A stretch of 64,000 bases of DNA from Chryseobacterium rhizosphaerae. Lineage in GTDB: Bacteria > Bacteroidota > Bacteroidia > Flavobacteriales > Weeksellaceae. Position numbers and translations under genes: made by a program. Shown piece after piece: positions 24,651 to 34,213 of this stretch. Where the stretch lies: positions 25,852 to 89,851 of the forward strand of contig NZ_QNUF01000022.1 of NCBI RefSeq assembly GCF_003385455.1, given 5' to 3'. The first letter of the stretch is position 1; each line of letters begins with the position of its first letter. A model generated the notes under the pieces. That model had not been told where the DNA came from, searched no databases, and was given only the letters and a program-made list of their open reading frames with translations.

Positions 24651-27334
24651 AATTCCTCAATAAGATCATTCACGAACTGCTGGCACAAAACCAGGACCTT
24701 TCTGCGTTTAATATCATTCTGCCCGGAAAGCGTCCCATTGTATTTATCAGACAGATCTTAGAGGAGAGCAACTACTCAGGATTTCTTCCCAATTTCTTTA
24801 CCGTGGAAGAGCTGATTAATACCATTGCAGATAAACAGCCTATCCAGGGAATACCTCTCTGGCTTTTTTCATTTGATGTTTACAGAAGTCTGAATCTTAT
24901 TCCGAATGATGATTTTTCAGAATTTTTAAAATGGTTTCCTACTTTACAGAAAGACTGGGATGATGTTTTGAAATTTTCGGATAGTGATCAGGCCGTATTA
25001 GAATATATGTTTGATGAGGAGAGGATTAAAGAATGGGCTCAGAATCTTGGAGAAGATGATGATGTACCCAGAAAGAAATTCCTGAATTTCTGGCAGAATA
25101 TGAATATATTTCTTCCGGCGTTAAAGGAAAGGCTTAAAGAAAGAAATTGGGCAACCTCAGGGATGATTCATGAAACGGCTAAAGCTGAAATTGTCTCCTT
25201 CGCTAAAAATACTTCAGAACACTTTGTGTTTTGTGGCTTTAATGCTTTCACACCGGTGGAAGAAAAACTCGTAAGGAGCCTGTTGCAATGGAATAAAGCC
25301 CAGTGTTTCTTTCAGGCTGACCGCTATTATTTTGATGATGAAAGACAGGAAGCCGGAAAATTTCTCAGAAACCATAAAACATGGAAGGAGTTTGATGACA
25401 ACCGTGCTTTTCAGTGGATTGAAGATGATTTTAACCAGCCTAAAAATATCAAAGTATACGAAGTTTCAGGAAATGTTACGCAGACGAAAGTATTACCGGA
25501 AATATTCAAGGAAATTAATAATAAAACCTATTCCAATACAGCTGTAGTATTGCTTGATGAAAACCTTCTTCCGGCGAGTCTCGATGTGATGCACGGGATA
25601 GAGACTTTAAATATTACCATGGGTTTTCCATTGAAAAACCTGTCTTTTTCCAATGCTGTAAAACGCCTTTTCTATCTTCAGAAACAATTGGAGAAAAATA
25701 AATCTTCTTATTATTACCGGGATGTTTTTCCTATTTTGGAAGAACTGCCAAAATCTGCTGAAGATGAGCAGATCATCAATGATTTTAAAGCGAAAATAGA
25801 AGAAAGGAATATTGTTTATATTTCCAGAAAACTCCTGCAGGAGCTTTTAAGCGGACTTTCTTATTTCGGACTGCTTCAAAAGGCAGAGAATACCTATGCA
25901 TACCTGGATATCCTTATTACATTTTGTCAGCAGGTAAAATGGCTGGAAATAGATGATATTCAATATGAAAATGTTTCTCACTTTGAAAATGCCTTCCGTA
26001 TTATCAAAAACCAGCTGACTCCCTATAATATCAGTATTAAAATGGATACGCTGGAGATCCTGATCAATCAGTATATCAATTCTGAAAGTATTGATTTTCA
26101 GGGTGAGCCTCTAAGAGGACTACAGATTATGGGACTGCTGGAGACCCGTCTCCTGAATTTTGAGAATGTCATTATGCTTTCCGTTAATGAAGGAAAACTT
26201 CCTCTTGGAAACTCACAGAATACGTATATTCCTTTTGATATCAGGAAGTTTTTTGATCTTCATACTTTCCTGGAAAATGACAGTATTTATGCCTATCACT
26301 TTTACCGCCTGATTCAGGATTCTACCAATGTACATTTGTTGTACAATGCGTTGAGTTCCGGAGTGAATACCGGTGAAAAAAGCAGATTTATTACGCAGAT
26401 AGAAATGGAGAGTTCCCATACTATTGAACACCTGATTATTGAAAATTCTTCAGAACCTATTCTAACCAAACCTATAGAAATTCCTAAGACAGAAATTGTT
26501 CAGGAGAGGCTTCAGAACTGGAAGAAAAAAGTATCGGCTTCCCACCTTACAAGCTACCTTTATAATCCTATCGATTTTTATTTATCAAAGATTTTAAATA
26601 CTTCAGAAACAGATGAAATTGAAGAAGAATTATCTGTGAAAAATTATGGAAATCTTGTGCATTATTCACTTCAGGAAATATATGAAGAGATAAAGGGTAA
26701 GGTGTTAAAAGAAAGTGATTTAGAAAATTCAATTAAAGCGATTGATAAATATATAGATATTGCGATTGAAAAGCTTAAACATCAGCCGGAATTCTATGAA
26801 AAGGGAATGAACTATATTCACAAAGCCATTGCGAAAAAAGTGATTGAAAATATTCTGGGACATGATCTTGAGCTGGTAAAACAAGGGAATAAACTGGAGA
26901 TCATCGATATAGAAAGGAGGTTTGAAAATATTGATTTTTATCTTGATGGAAATGATAAAATTTCCTTCCTGGGGTTCATTGACCGGATAGATAAACTGAA
27001 TGGAACTTTAAGAATCATCGATTACAAAACGGCCAAGATTAAAAATCTCATTGTCAAGATTGATGGTGAGAATGTAGAGGGTTATTTTCATAACAGTGAA
27101 AGAAAACAGGCTTTACAGCTTTGTATTTATCATTATGTGGTGCAGCATTTACCGGAGTTCTGGGGTTTCCCGATAGAAACCGGAATCTGGAGCTTTTCTG
27201 AAGCTAAAAAAGGGGTCATTTCCTTACAGTTTGAAAAAGGAAATATTGATGATGCTATGAAATCTGTTAAGAGTCTTATTCTTGAAATTCTCAATCCGGA
27301 TATTCCTTTTGTGGAAAGTATAAAGGCTTATTAA
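24647..27334 (+). CDS. AddB-like PD-(D/E)XK nuclease family protein
   Basis: 895-aa cytoplasmic protein laid out like the AddB/RecC-RecB nuclease family of DNA repair. The start is TTG at 24647, overlapping the previous stop (TTGA). The N-terminal motor-like region has no good Walker A; 'FNIILPGKRPIVFIRQIL' is the corresponding place. 'LETRLLNFENVIMLSVNEGKLP' matches the helicase-fold C-terminal part. The RecB-type nuclease is at the C-terminus: Asp779 in 'LGFIDRIDKL', Asp792-Tyr-Lys794 in 'LRIIDYKTAK' and the Gln of 'RKQALQLCIYHY'. No AddA partner lies nearby in the window. Function in double-strand break repair is inferred. Confidence 0.82.
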   Translation: MKFLNKIIHELLAQNQDLSAFNIILPGKRPIVFIRQILEESNYSGFLPNFFTVEELINTIADKQPIQGIPLWLFSFDVYRSLNLIPNDDFSEFLKWFPTLQKDWDDVLKFSDSDQAVLEYMFDEERIKEWAQNLGEDDDVPRKKFLNFWQNMNIFLPALKERLKERNWATSGMIHETAKAEIVSFAKNTSEHFVFCGFNAFTPVEEKLVRSLLQWNKAQCFFQADRYYFDDERQEAGKFLRNHKTWKEFDDNRAFQWIEDDFNQPKNIKVYEVSGNVTQTKVLPEIFKEINNKTYSNTAVVLLDENLLPASLDVMHGIETLNITMGFPLKNLSFSNAVKRLFYLQKQLEKNKSSYYYRDVFPILEELPKSAEDEQIINDFKAKIEERNIVYISRKLLQELLSGLSYFGLLQKAENTYAYLDILITFCQQVKWLEIDDIQYENVSHFENAFRIIKNQLTPYNISIKMDTLEILINQYINSESIDFQGEPLRGLQIMGLLETRLLNFENVIMLSVNEGKLPLGNSQNTYIPFDIRKFFDLHTFLENDSIYAYHFYRLIQDSTNVHLLYNALSSGVNTGEKSRFITQIEMESSHTIEHLIIENSSEPILTKPIEIPKTEIVQERLQNWKKKVSASHLTSYLYNPIDFYLSKILNTSETDEIEEELSVKNYGNLVHYSLQEIYEEIKGKVLKESDLENSIKAIDKYIDIAIEKLKHQPEFYEKGMNYIHKAIAKKVIENILGHDLELVKQGNKLEIIDIERRFENIDFYLDGNDKISFLGFIDRIDKLNGTLRIIDYKTAKIKNLIVKIDGENVEGYFHNSERKQALQLCIYHYVVQHLPEFWGFPIETGIWSFSEAKKGVISLQFEKGNIDDAMKSVKSLILEILNPDIPFVESIKAY

Positions 27335-27485
27335 GAGTCCTTTTTCTTTTTATTGTTAACCCGATTTTTTTTGATAAAATTATTCTTTAGTACGCGAGTG
27401 TAGATCAAGGAAAATGCTTTTTGTTGTATATTTAGGGCTCGGTTAAACTCGTATATAGTTGAGCCTGAAAAAATAAAAATTCCGC

Positions 27486-29852
27486 ATGAAGAAGAATCTG
27501 ATATTTTTAAGCACATTTCTTTTCTTAACTGCCAGGTCCCAGCAAAAAAATGACTCTCTGAATATTGCATTACAACACATCACCAAGGATACTAAATTTG
27601 GTTTGGCCCTTAGTGGTGGTGGGGCTAAAGGATTTGCTCATATCGGGATTCTTAAAATGGTAGATTCATTGGGAATTAAAGTGGATTATATCACCGGAAC
27701 CAGTATGGGAGGGATTTTAGGAGGTTTGTATGCAATGGGATATAATGCTGATCAGCTAAAGTCTACCGTTCATAAAGTTGACTGGAACAGAATTCTCAGC
27801 AATAAAATTCCTTATCGTAAAGTGAATATCAGTGAAAAGGATGAATATGATAAGTACATCCTTGAGTTTCCGGTTGTGAAAGGTTTTCCCACGTTACCCA
27901 GTTCCTATATTGAAGGACAATATATGGGTGAGGTTCTTAATACACTTACATTCAATGCAAAGCATATCAATGATTTCAGCCAATTGCGGATTCCTGTACA
28001 GCTTACTTCTTCAGATATCGAAAATGGAGGGTTGATCATGCAGAAAAAAGGCTCCCTGCCATTGGCTATCCGTGCTACGTTGGCTATCCCGGCAGCTTTT
28101 GCTCCGGTGTATATCGATGGGAAGCTTTTGGTGGATGGCGGTCTGGACAGGAATTATCCTGCGAATGAAGTTCGCGAGATGGGCGCCGATTTTGTGATTG
28201 GAGGGTATACGGGATTCAGGCTCTTTACCAAAAAGGAGATTGAGAATCCTATGAAAATGATCTATCAGACTCATGCAATCAGGTCTGTGGAAGATTTCAA
28301 GCATCAGAAAGCATTATCCAATATCCTGGTAGATTTTGTGGATCCTTTGGGAGAGATTACCACAAAAGATTTTGCCAAATTCAGAAGGATTATTAAAATT
28401 GGTGAAATTGAAGCTAAAAAACATCTTTCTGAGTTTGTAGCTTTGGCAGAGGCTCAGCGAAAAGCAGGCATCAAGTATGAGCATACGTTGATTGAAGAAG
28501 TAAAACTTCCTACTACAAAGTTTACATTTAACGACGAAGATGGAACGCCACTTACAGATGCCACAGAAATTGAGGTTATTAAAAACCAAATGAACCTGGA
28601 AGAAGGGAATTATTATGATGTGAAAACAGTTAATGAAGCAATAGACAGGGTATTTGGGATGCGGCAATATGTGAAGGTTTATTACACTTATACCAATGAA
28701 GGTGATGGCCTTGTAATGAATGTTTTTGTAAAAAAGGCCAAAAAAGGAGCTTTCAAACTGGCCCTTCACTATGACAATGAACAATCGGTAGGGATTATTG
28801 TCAATTATACCTATAGAAATATCCTGATGAACAGATCTAGATTTTTGGCAACGGTAGATGTTTCAGAACGTTTTAAGGCGAGATTGGCTTATCAGCAGTT
28901 TCTAGGTAAGAAGGACCGCTGGTGGTTTGATGCCGAAGCGAAGATTGTTCACCTTAAAAGTAATGACTTAACCTTCAGATTGCTTAATGTATCTGATGAA
29001 GATGCCAATGCAAAATTCCCCAATCATATGTATAGAAATATCACCGGGAAAATAGCGTTGAACTATAATGTGTCTCCCAATGCTTTTCTTTCTTTAGGAA
29101 CGGAATTCAATCTGGAGAGAATGTATACGTTGCTGGATAAAGTAGATCAGACAAAAACGGATAATTATAACAAAAAGCTGTACAATCACAGCAATTTCAA
29201 TACTTTTTTGAAGTTTGAGCAGAATAACCTTAATAAGAGATATTATTTTACCAGAGGAAATCATCTCCAGGTAAGTGCACGTTTGTATTATGGAGACAGC
29301 TATAAGTTATATGATTTAAGCAGTGTACAGCCCACGCTGTATGCGATACTGAATCCTGAAGCTGAATATTATTTTAAACCTAAGAACTTTGTTTCATTTA
29401 CTTTGAATGAAAATTTTGCTTATCCTATTACGAGAAGACTGGCGCTGAAAGCCAATTTTTTTCTTGGAGCAAGCCTGGGTTCTGTAAGAGAAAAACAGAT
29501 TCCTTATCTTTTTCTTAATGAAAAATACAATTTGGGAGGTAGTGAATATAACACTGAGCTGATGAATCCTGAGTTTAATGGACTACGGCAGAAAGAATTA
29601 CCTACTAACTCTGTAGTTAAAGGGGGACTGTCACTGCAATACAGAGTGATGAAGAAGTTTTATATTGCCCCTTCTTTTACTTATGGGAAGATCAGTGATG
29701 AGCTTTCTCCTTTTAATAACAGTTTTGATATGTTCGGGTACGCTTTGAACCTGGGATATGAATCTCTTATAGGTCCCATTAATATTAATATTTCCCGAAA
29801 TAACCAGCTCGATTTTTCAAGGATTTATTTCAGTATTGGATTTAAATTTTAA
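27486..29852 (+). CDS. Patatin-like phospholipase fused to outer-membrane barrel (type Vd-like)
   Basis: 788 aa. A signal peptide (MKKNLIFLSTFLFLTARS) is followed by a patatin domain with the oxyanion loop 'LSGGGAKGFAHIG', nucleophile Ser73 in GTSMGG and the catalytic Asp217 in 'VDGGLDRNYP'. Residues about 340-420 look like a POTRA-type domain ('NEAIDRVFGMRQYVKVYYTY'). From about 430 to the end, alternating strands ending 'INISRNNQLDFSRIYFSIGFKF' form a BamA/Omp85-like barrel with a C-terminal Phe. This layout is that of PlpD-like type Vd proteins: a lipolytic passenger with its own barrel. In Bacteroidota the passenger is often retained, so the site of action is uncertain. Confidence 0.88.
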   Translation: MKKNLIFLSTFLFLTARSQQKNDSLNIALQHITKDTKFGLALSGGGAKGFAHIGILKMVDSLGIKVDYITGTSMGGILGGLYAMGYNADQLKSTVHKVDWNRILSNKIPYRKVNISEKDEYDKYILEFPVVKGFPTLPSSYIEGQYMGEVLNTLTFNAKHINDFSQLRIPVQLTSSDIENGGLIMQKKGSLPLAIRATLAIPAAFAPVYIDGKLLVDGGLDRNYPANEVREMGADFVIGGYTGFRLFTKKEIENPMKMIYQTHAIRSVEDFKHQKALSNILVDFVDPLGEITTKDFAKFRRIIKIGEIEAKKHLSEFVALAEAQRKAGIKYEHTLIEEVKLPTTKFTFNDEDGTPLTDATEIEVIKNQMNLEEGNYYDVKTVNEAIDRVFGMRQYVKVYYTYTNEGDGLVMNVFVKKAKKGAFKLALHYDNEQSVGIIVNYTYRNILMNRSRFLATVDVSERFKARLAYQQFLGKKDRWWFDAEAKIVHLKSNDLTFRLLNVSDEDANAKFPNHMYRNITGKIALNYNVSPNAFLSLGTEFNLERMYTLLDKVDQTKTDNYNKKLYNHSNFNTFLKFEQNNLNKRYYFTRGNHLQVSARLYYGDSYKLYDLSSVQPTLYAILNPEAEYYFKPKNFVSFTLNENFAYPITRRLALKANFFLGASLGSVREKQIPYLFLNEKYNLGGSEYNTELMNPEFNGLRQKELPTNSVVKGGLSLQYRVMKKFYIAPSFTYGKISDELSPFNNSFDMFGYALNLGYESLIGPININISRNNQLDFSRIYFSIGFKF

Positions 29853-29912
29853 TAAAAAAAGACCTTATATGAACGAAGTTCTTCTTACTTTTTGAAAGGG
29901 TAATCATAAAAA

Positions 29913-29944
29913 ATGCACTTCATCCATCGTAAAATGAAGTGCAT
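29913..29944. terminator. Hairpin between convergent patatin and lipase genes
   Basis: ATGCACTTCAT and exact complement ATGAAGTGCAT, 10-base loop. Probably ends transcripts from both sides. Confidence 0.65.
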
Positions 29945-29985
29945 AAAATTAACTTGAAATGAATATGAAAATGGATTAAAGTGTG

Positions 29986-31932
29986 TTATAATTTTACTTT
30001 TTTGTGAATACTTTTCCCATTGGATAGAGTGAGCTGAACCACATACATTCCCGGATCTAAACTCCTCGATTCAAACTGTGGTTTATTAACTTCCTGTTGG
30101 AGAATTAATGCACCGGAAATAGAGTATATGCTGATGGTTTTAATATCATTCTGGGCTCTAGCCATAATCTGGCGGTTTTGCGTAAATAATTCGGTAGTGC
30201 TTTCGGATGGACGTTCTCCAACTGCTTTACTGAACTGCAGATTATAAAACGGAGTAACCACTTCAAAGGTATAATTTTGATGATCCAGATTTTGAAGGCT
30301 GATTCCGCCATCTTCACGGTATTGTTCCTTAGAAATTGTTTTGATCAGATTCTTCTTATCATCAAAAACATTGATAGAGGAAAGCTCGTCCTGATCAACT
30401 TTTAATTGTAGAAGGCCATTGTTTTCCGATTGTACAATCTCATTCTCTGCAATTACGGCAGGCGTATTTTTGACAAACGGAATCATTTTATTCTCATTGT
30501 TTTCTGATACTTTCAACAAATAGACTCCATCTTTTAAGGTGGTCAGGCTTTTTTCTGAAGCAGACCTGCCTGCTGCTTTTTCCTGATTGAAATCTGTGAT
30601 TTCAACCAATTGTTTGTTTCCAAGATCCGGTTTTATCTGGGAGGAATACAATGGAGCGGCTTCGGGTGAAGAATTTCCTGCCTGTTTTGAAGTCAGGAAT
30701 GCCCATTCATTTAGAAGTCCGCCACTTCTAAGCGTATTAAATTTTACATTGGAAGCCAGAGTGAATGGAATTATTCCTCCCACATGCCCCAAAGGTCCCC
30801 AATATATAGCATCCAGTTTATATTTGTTCAGATCCCACCACGGATAATAGCCTCTCTGTACATCAATGGTTTTTGAAGTGTTTTCCGGTGGAATAGCCAG
30901 GTCTACTGTAGAGTGCCCCAATGTCATGGGTGTTTTATTGTACCAGTCATAGACGTCTTTTGGTTTTAGACATTGTCTGAATCTGTGATTTGGATTGTTT
31001 GTAACTTCATTGACAAATGTATTGGTGAAAAGCTTTCTCCATATGACAGGCCCCCAAAGCAAACCTCCGTTATCCTGAACCACATGATAATTATATCTGT
31101 CCAGATATTCGGCTGAGATTACTTCCGAAATATCATTAGTATATGTTTTATATCCAGCGTTATTACAACTGTGAAGAACATTGGCCAAAAATGAGCTAAA
31201 CGGATAGATATCTTTGTCTAAAACCCCTTTTTGTAAAGTGGTTCCGGACATATCATACGGCCCGTCGCCCATAAAAGCATATTTAAATTTTATATTTCCC
31301 GGATTGGAAATACTTAAGCTTTTTAATGTCGACATAGCCGCGTGGGCTCCCTGAGAATAACCCGTCAGAAAATATTCATCATAACGTTTGAGGCCAAGCT
31401 GAGCAAGGACCTTGTTTGCTGCGGTGATGAAATCTATGGTGGCTCCTGCTTCCGTAGGATAATCTACGTAAGGGTGTACACCGTCTCCACTTCCCATTCC
31501 TACATAATCAGGTGCCATTAGGATATATCCGTTGAGAACATAGGAGAGCTCCACAACGAATCCTGCCGTTAAAGCCCCTTTAAAATTAGAAGGTACATTA
31601 TTTCTACTGTCTGTAGTCCCGTGCTCAGATACAACGGTTGAAAGCTTGAAATTGACATTAGGATACATAAGAAGCCCTGTTGCTTTTACAAGGACATCTT
31701 TTTCGTTTTTGGTATAATAGGTTATTTTATATCCTTTTACTCCTACATTGAAACCATTGAGATAACTGACAAAGTCCGGAGCATTCTGTTCACCAAGATT
31801 ATTGGCAATAAAATTAGCAACTCCCTGTGGAGTAAGATCCAGTTTTTTTTCTGCGCTTATGAGATCTCCTCTTTGCTGAGAAAAATAAAACGGAGCGGTA
31901 ATGCCCAATAAAAAAGTTGTAATTTTTTTCAT
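29986..31932 (-). CDS. T9SS-exported secretory lipase/esterase (alpha/beta hydrolase)
   Basis: 648-aa exported enzyme. Signal MKKITTFLLGITAPFYFSQ. The hydrolase spans about 50-420, with the nucleophile elbow 'FLTGYSQGAHAAM' (Ser193), the oxyanion region 'VVSEHGTTDSRN' and 'APDYVGMGSGDGVHPYVD', resembling bacterial secretory lipases and prolyl-oligopeptidase-like esterases. The last about 80 residues form a type A sorting domain of the type IX secretion system: 'ISIYSISGALILQQEVN', 'LDPGMYVVQLTLSNGKS', 'HKKVKL'. It should therefore cross the outer membrane by T9SS and be anchored or released. Substrate unknown; triglyceride or ester hydrolysis is inferred. Confidence 0.88.
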   Translation of the reverse strand: MKKITTFLLGITAPFYFSQQRGDLISAEKKLDLTPQGVANFIANNLGEQNAPDFVSYLNGFNVGVKGYKITYYTKNEKDVLVKATGLLMYPNVNFKLSTVVSEHGTTDSRNNVPSNFKGALTAGFVVELSYVLNGYILMAPDYVGMGSGDGVHPYVDYPTEAGATIDFITAANKVLAQLGLKRYDEYFLTGYSQGAHAAMSTLKSLSISNPGNIKFKYAFMGDGPYDMSGTTLQKGVLDKDIYPFSSFLANVLHSCNNAGYKTYTNDISEVISAEYLDRYNYHVVQDNGGLLWGPVIWRKLFTNTFVNEVTNNPNHRFRQCLKPKDVYDWYNKTPMTLGHSTVDLAIPPENTSKTIDVQRGYYPWWDLNKYKLDAIYWGPLGHVGGIIPFTLASNVKFNTLRSGGLLNEWAFLTSKQAGNSSPEAAPLYSSQIKPDLGNKQLVEITDFNQEKAAGRSASEKSLTTLKDGVYLLKVSENNENKMIPFVKNTPAVIAENEIVQSENNGLLQLKVDQDELSSINVFDDKKNLIKTISKEQYREDGGISLQNLDHQNYTFEVVTPFYNLQFSKAVGERPSESTTELFTQNRQIMARAQNDIKTISIYSISGALILQQEVNKPQFESRSLDPGMYVVQLTLSNGKSIHKKVKL

Positions 31933-32044
31933 ATTGATGTATTTATAATGGGATTAAGGTAATATTTTTAAGGAATTGATTAAAAAATTACGACATCAAT
32001 AACTATTCAATGAATATAAATTCTCTTGAAAGTGAGTAATACAA

Positions 32045-32074
32045 AGAGCCTGACCAACTGGCCAGGCTCTTTTA
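32045..32074 (-). terminator. Terminator after glutaryl-CoA dehydrogenase
   Basis: AGAGCCTGACC / GGCCAGGCTCT with one mismatch and TTTT, in the gap downstream of the 32093-33271 gene. Confidence 0.75.
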
Positions 32075-32092
32075 TTCTATTTTGTCTTTTAT

Positions 32093-33271
32093 TTAAAAAG
32101 CGTTGATTCCCGTAATATCTAAACCGGTGATTAACAAATGAACGTCGTGAGTTCCTTCATAGGTAATTACAGATTCCAGATTGGCAGCGTGTCTCATCAT
32201 TGGGAATTCACCCATGATTCCCATACCTCCAAGGATTTGTCTTGATTCTCTTGCGATATCAATAGCCATTTTCACATTGTTACGTTTAGCCATAGAGATC
32301 TGCGCAGGAGTCGCTTTATGTTCGTTTTTAAGATTTCCTAACTGAAGGCATAATAACTGTGCTTTTGTAATCTCAGTTAAGAATTCAGCCAATTTCTTCT
32401 GTTGAAGCTGGTAAGATCCGATAGGTTTACCAAACTGTTTTCTTTCTTTAGAATACTGAACCGCCGTACAGTGACAGTCGATAGCAGCACCAATTACACC
32501 CCATGAAATTCCATATCTTGCAGAATTAAGGCAAGATAGAGGTCCTTTTAATCCTGTTACTCCCGGAAGTAAATTTTCTTTCGGAACTTTTACATCATTA
32601 AATACCAGTTCTCCTGTTTTTGAAGCTCTTAAACTCCATTTATTATGAGTCTCAGGAGTTGTGAAGCCTTCCATTCCTCTTTCAACGATTAATCCCTGTA
32701 TTTTTCCTTCCTCATTTTTTGCCCATACTACGGCGATATCGCATAGAGGAGAATTGGTGATCCACATTTTAGCACCATTTAAAAGATAGTGGTCACCCAT
32801 ATCTTTAAAATAGGTCTCCATAGAACTTGGATCAGAACCATGATTAGGCTCAGTAAGTCCAAAAGATCCTATCATTTCTCCGGCAGCAAGCTTTGGAAGA
32901 TATTTCATTTTTTGTTCTTCAGAACCGAATTCGTTTATAGGAAACATCACCAAAGAACTCTGTACTGAAGCAGCAGAACGTACTGCTGAATCTCCTCTTT
33001 CCAATTCCTGCATGATAAGACCATAAGAAATCTGATCTAATCCGGAACCGCCATACTCAACCGGGATATAAGGACCTAAAGCACCAATTTTTCCCAATTC
33101 TCTCATAAGGCCGGGAAGATCGGTGTGATTTTGAGCTGCCTGGTCAATCTGCGGCATTACATAACTTTCAACCCAGTCTCTTACAGATTGGCGGATCAGT
33201 TTATGTTCTTCAGTAAGTAAAGCATCAATTCCATAGTAATCAGGAATGCTTGTAAGAGGATAATATGACAT
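32093..33271 (-). CDS. Glutaryl-CoA dehydrogenase-like acyl-CoA dehydrogenase
   Basis: 392-aa FAD flavoenzyme. Acyl-CoA dehydrogenase hallmarks: 'GSFGLTEPNHGSDPSSM' (flavin and substrate binding), 'LNGAKMWITNSP', 'YSKERKQFGKPIGSYQLQQ', and the catalytic Glu in 'VITYEGTHDVHLL' close to the C-terminus. The pattern 'CLNSARYGISWGVIGAA' and the Glu placement are those of glutaryl-CoA dehydrogenase, which oxidises and decarboxylates glutaryl-CoA to crotonyl-CoA in lysine/tryptophan breakdown. The closest alternative is another short-branched acyl-CoA dehydrogenase. Monocistronic. Confidence 0.87.
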   Translation of the reverse strand: MSYYPLTSIPDYYGIDALLTEEHKLIRQSVRDWVESYVMPQIDQAAQNHTDLPGLMRELGKIGALGPYIPVEYGGSGLDQISYGLIMQELERGDSAVRSAASVQSSLVMFPINEFGSEEQKMKYLPKLAAGEMIGSFGLTEPNHGSDPSSMETYFKDMGDHYLLNGAKMWITNSPLCDIAVVWAKNEEGKIQGLIVERGMEGFTTPETHNKWSLRASKTGELVFNDVKVPKENLLPGVTGLKGPLSCLNSARYGISWGVIGAAIDCHCTAVQYSKERKQFGKPIGSYQLQQKKLAEFLTEITKAQLLCLQLGNLKNEHKATPAQISMAKRNNVKMAIDIARESRQILGGMGIMGEFPMMRHAANLESVITYEGTHDVHLLITGLDITGINAF

Positions 33272-33401
33272 GATTTTTTTGATTTTGTTAAAAATAGCAT
33301 TTTTCGGGTGGTTAAAAAAATTTTTTTAAAAACTTAGATTAATGCTGATTTTCAGTAATATAGTGTTATTTTTTTGATTTTTATAAAAGAATGTTCCTTT
33401 T

Positions 33402-34190
33402 TTATTCCTCCTCATCATTAGATATAGGATACTGATTGGTAGAATTGTGGACTTCATTTTTGAATTTATACAGGTATGGAGCCTTATTAGCAGAGCCATC
33501 ATAAAGTTTCTCCAGCCTGTCAAGGATATTTAAGCTTAAAATCTTCCGCTGAAAATTATTTCTTCGGAATTTCTGACCTAAAATTGTTTCATAGAGGGCC
33601 TGAAGGTCTTTCATGGTAAACTTTTCAGGAAGGAGATTACTGGCAGCTACTTCTGTATTGATGTTCATACGGAGATATTCCAAACCGGTTTCTATAATCC
33701 TGTCGTGATCGAAAGCCATTTTCGGTAATTTACTGACTTCAAACCATTCACAACTCTCATTGAATGCATCCGGAAAGGTATTGGCTACTGAGAAATCAAT
33801 AAGACTGCAGTATCCCACTGTAATAAACCTCTGGAAAATCCAGTGGTCCTTTGGGACTTCAATTCCTTTGTTCTGAAGAAGGATCTGATGGACATTATTT
33901 TCTGTACGGTCAATTCTTCCAAAAGTATGAAACTGCTTTAAGAACAATCCTTTTAAGTGTGTTCTTTCAAACAGGACTCTTTCGGCAGCTTCCCGAAGAT
34001 CTTCATCATTGAATACAAAACCACCGGGTAGTGACCACAAATCTAGATCATGATATTTCAGAAGCAATACTTTCAGAATATTATTATGGAATCCGAATAT
34101 GGTGCAGTCTACAGATATATGAGCTACAAAATCTTTTGTATCAATAAGTTCCCGAAGGGTTTCTTTATTTTTTGTGTCTTTGATTTTCAT
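33402..34190 (-). CDS. Nudix-fold transcriptional regulator, NrtR/AraR-like
   Basis: 262-aa protein with a Nudix-like domain (about 20-160) and a winged-helix-like C-terminus ('FTMKDLQALYETILGQKFRRNNFQRKIL', read as one helix-turn-helix block). The Nudix box starts well (GG-FVFND-E) but the catalytic REUxEExGU part is RVLFERTHL, lacking several metal-binding Glu. This matches NrtR-type proteins, in which a Nudix domain senses a ligand and the C-terminal domain binds DNA; a Bacteroides member controls arabinose use. It is 23 bases downstream of the sugar-type MFS gene and divergent from the glucan genes, so it may regulate them. That link is inference. Confidence 0.75.
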   Translation of the reverse strand: MKIKDTKNKETLRELIDTKDFVAHISVDCTIFGFHNNILKVLLLKYHDLDLWSLPGGFVFNDEDLREAAERVLFERTHLKGLFLKQFHTFGRIDRTENNVHQILLQNKGIEVPKDHWIFQRFITVGYCSLIDFSVANTFPDAFNESCEWFEVSKLPKMAFDHDRIIETGLEYLRMNINTEVAASNLLPEKFTMKDLQALYETILGQKFRRNNFQRKILSLNILDRLEKLYDGSANKAPYLYKFKNEVHNSTNQYPISNDEEE

Positions 34191-34213
34191 GGGAGTAAAA
34201 ATAAAATTATTTT

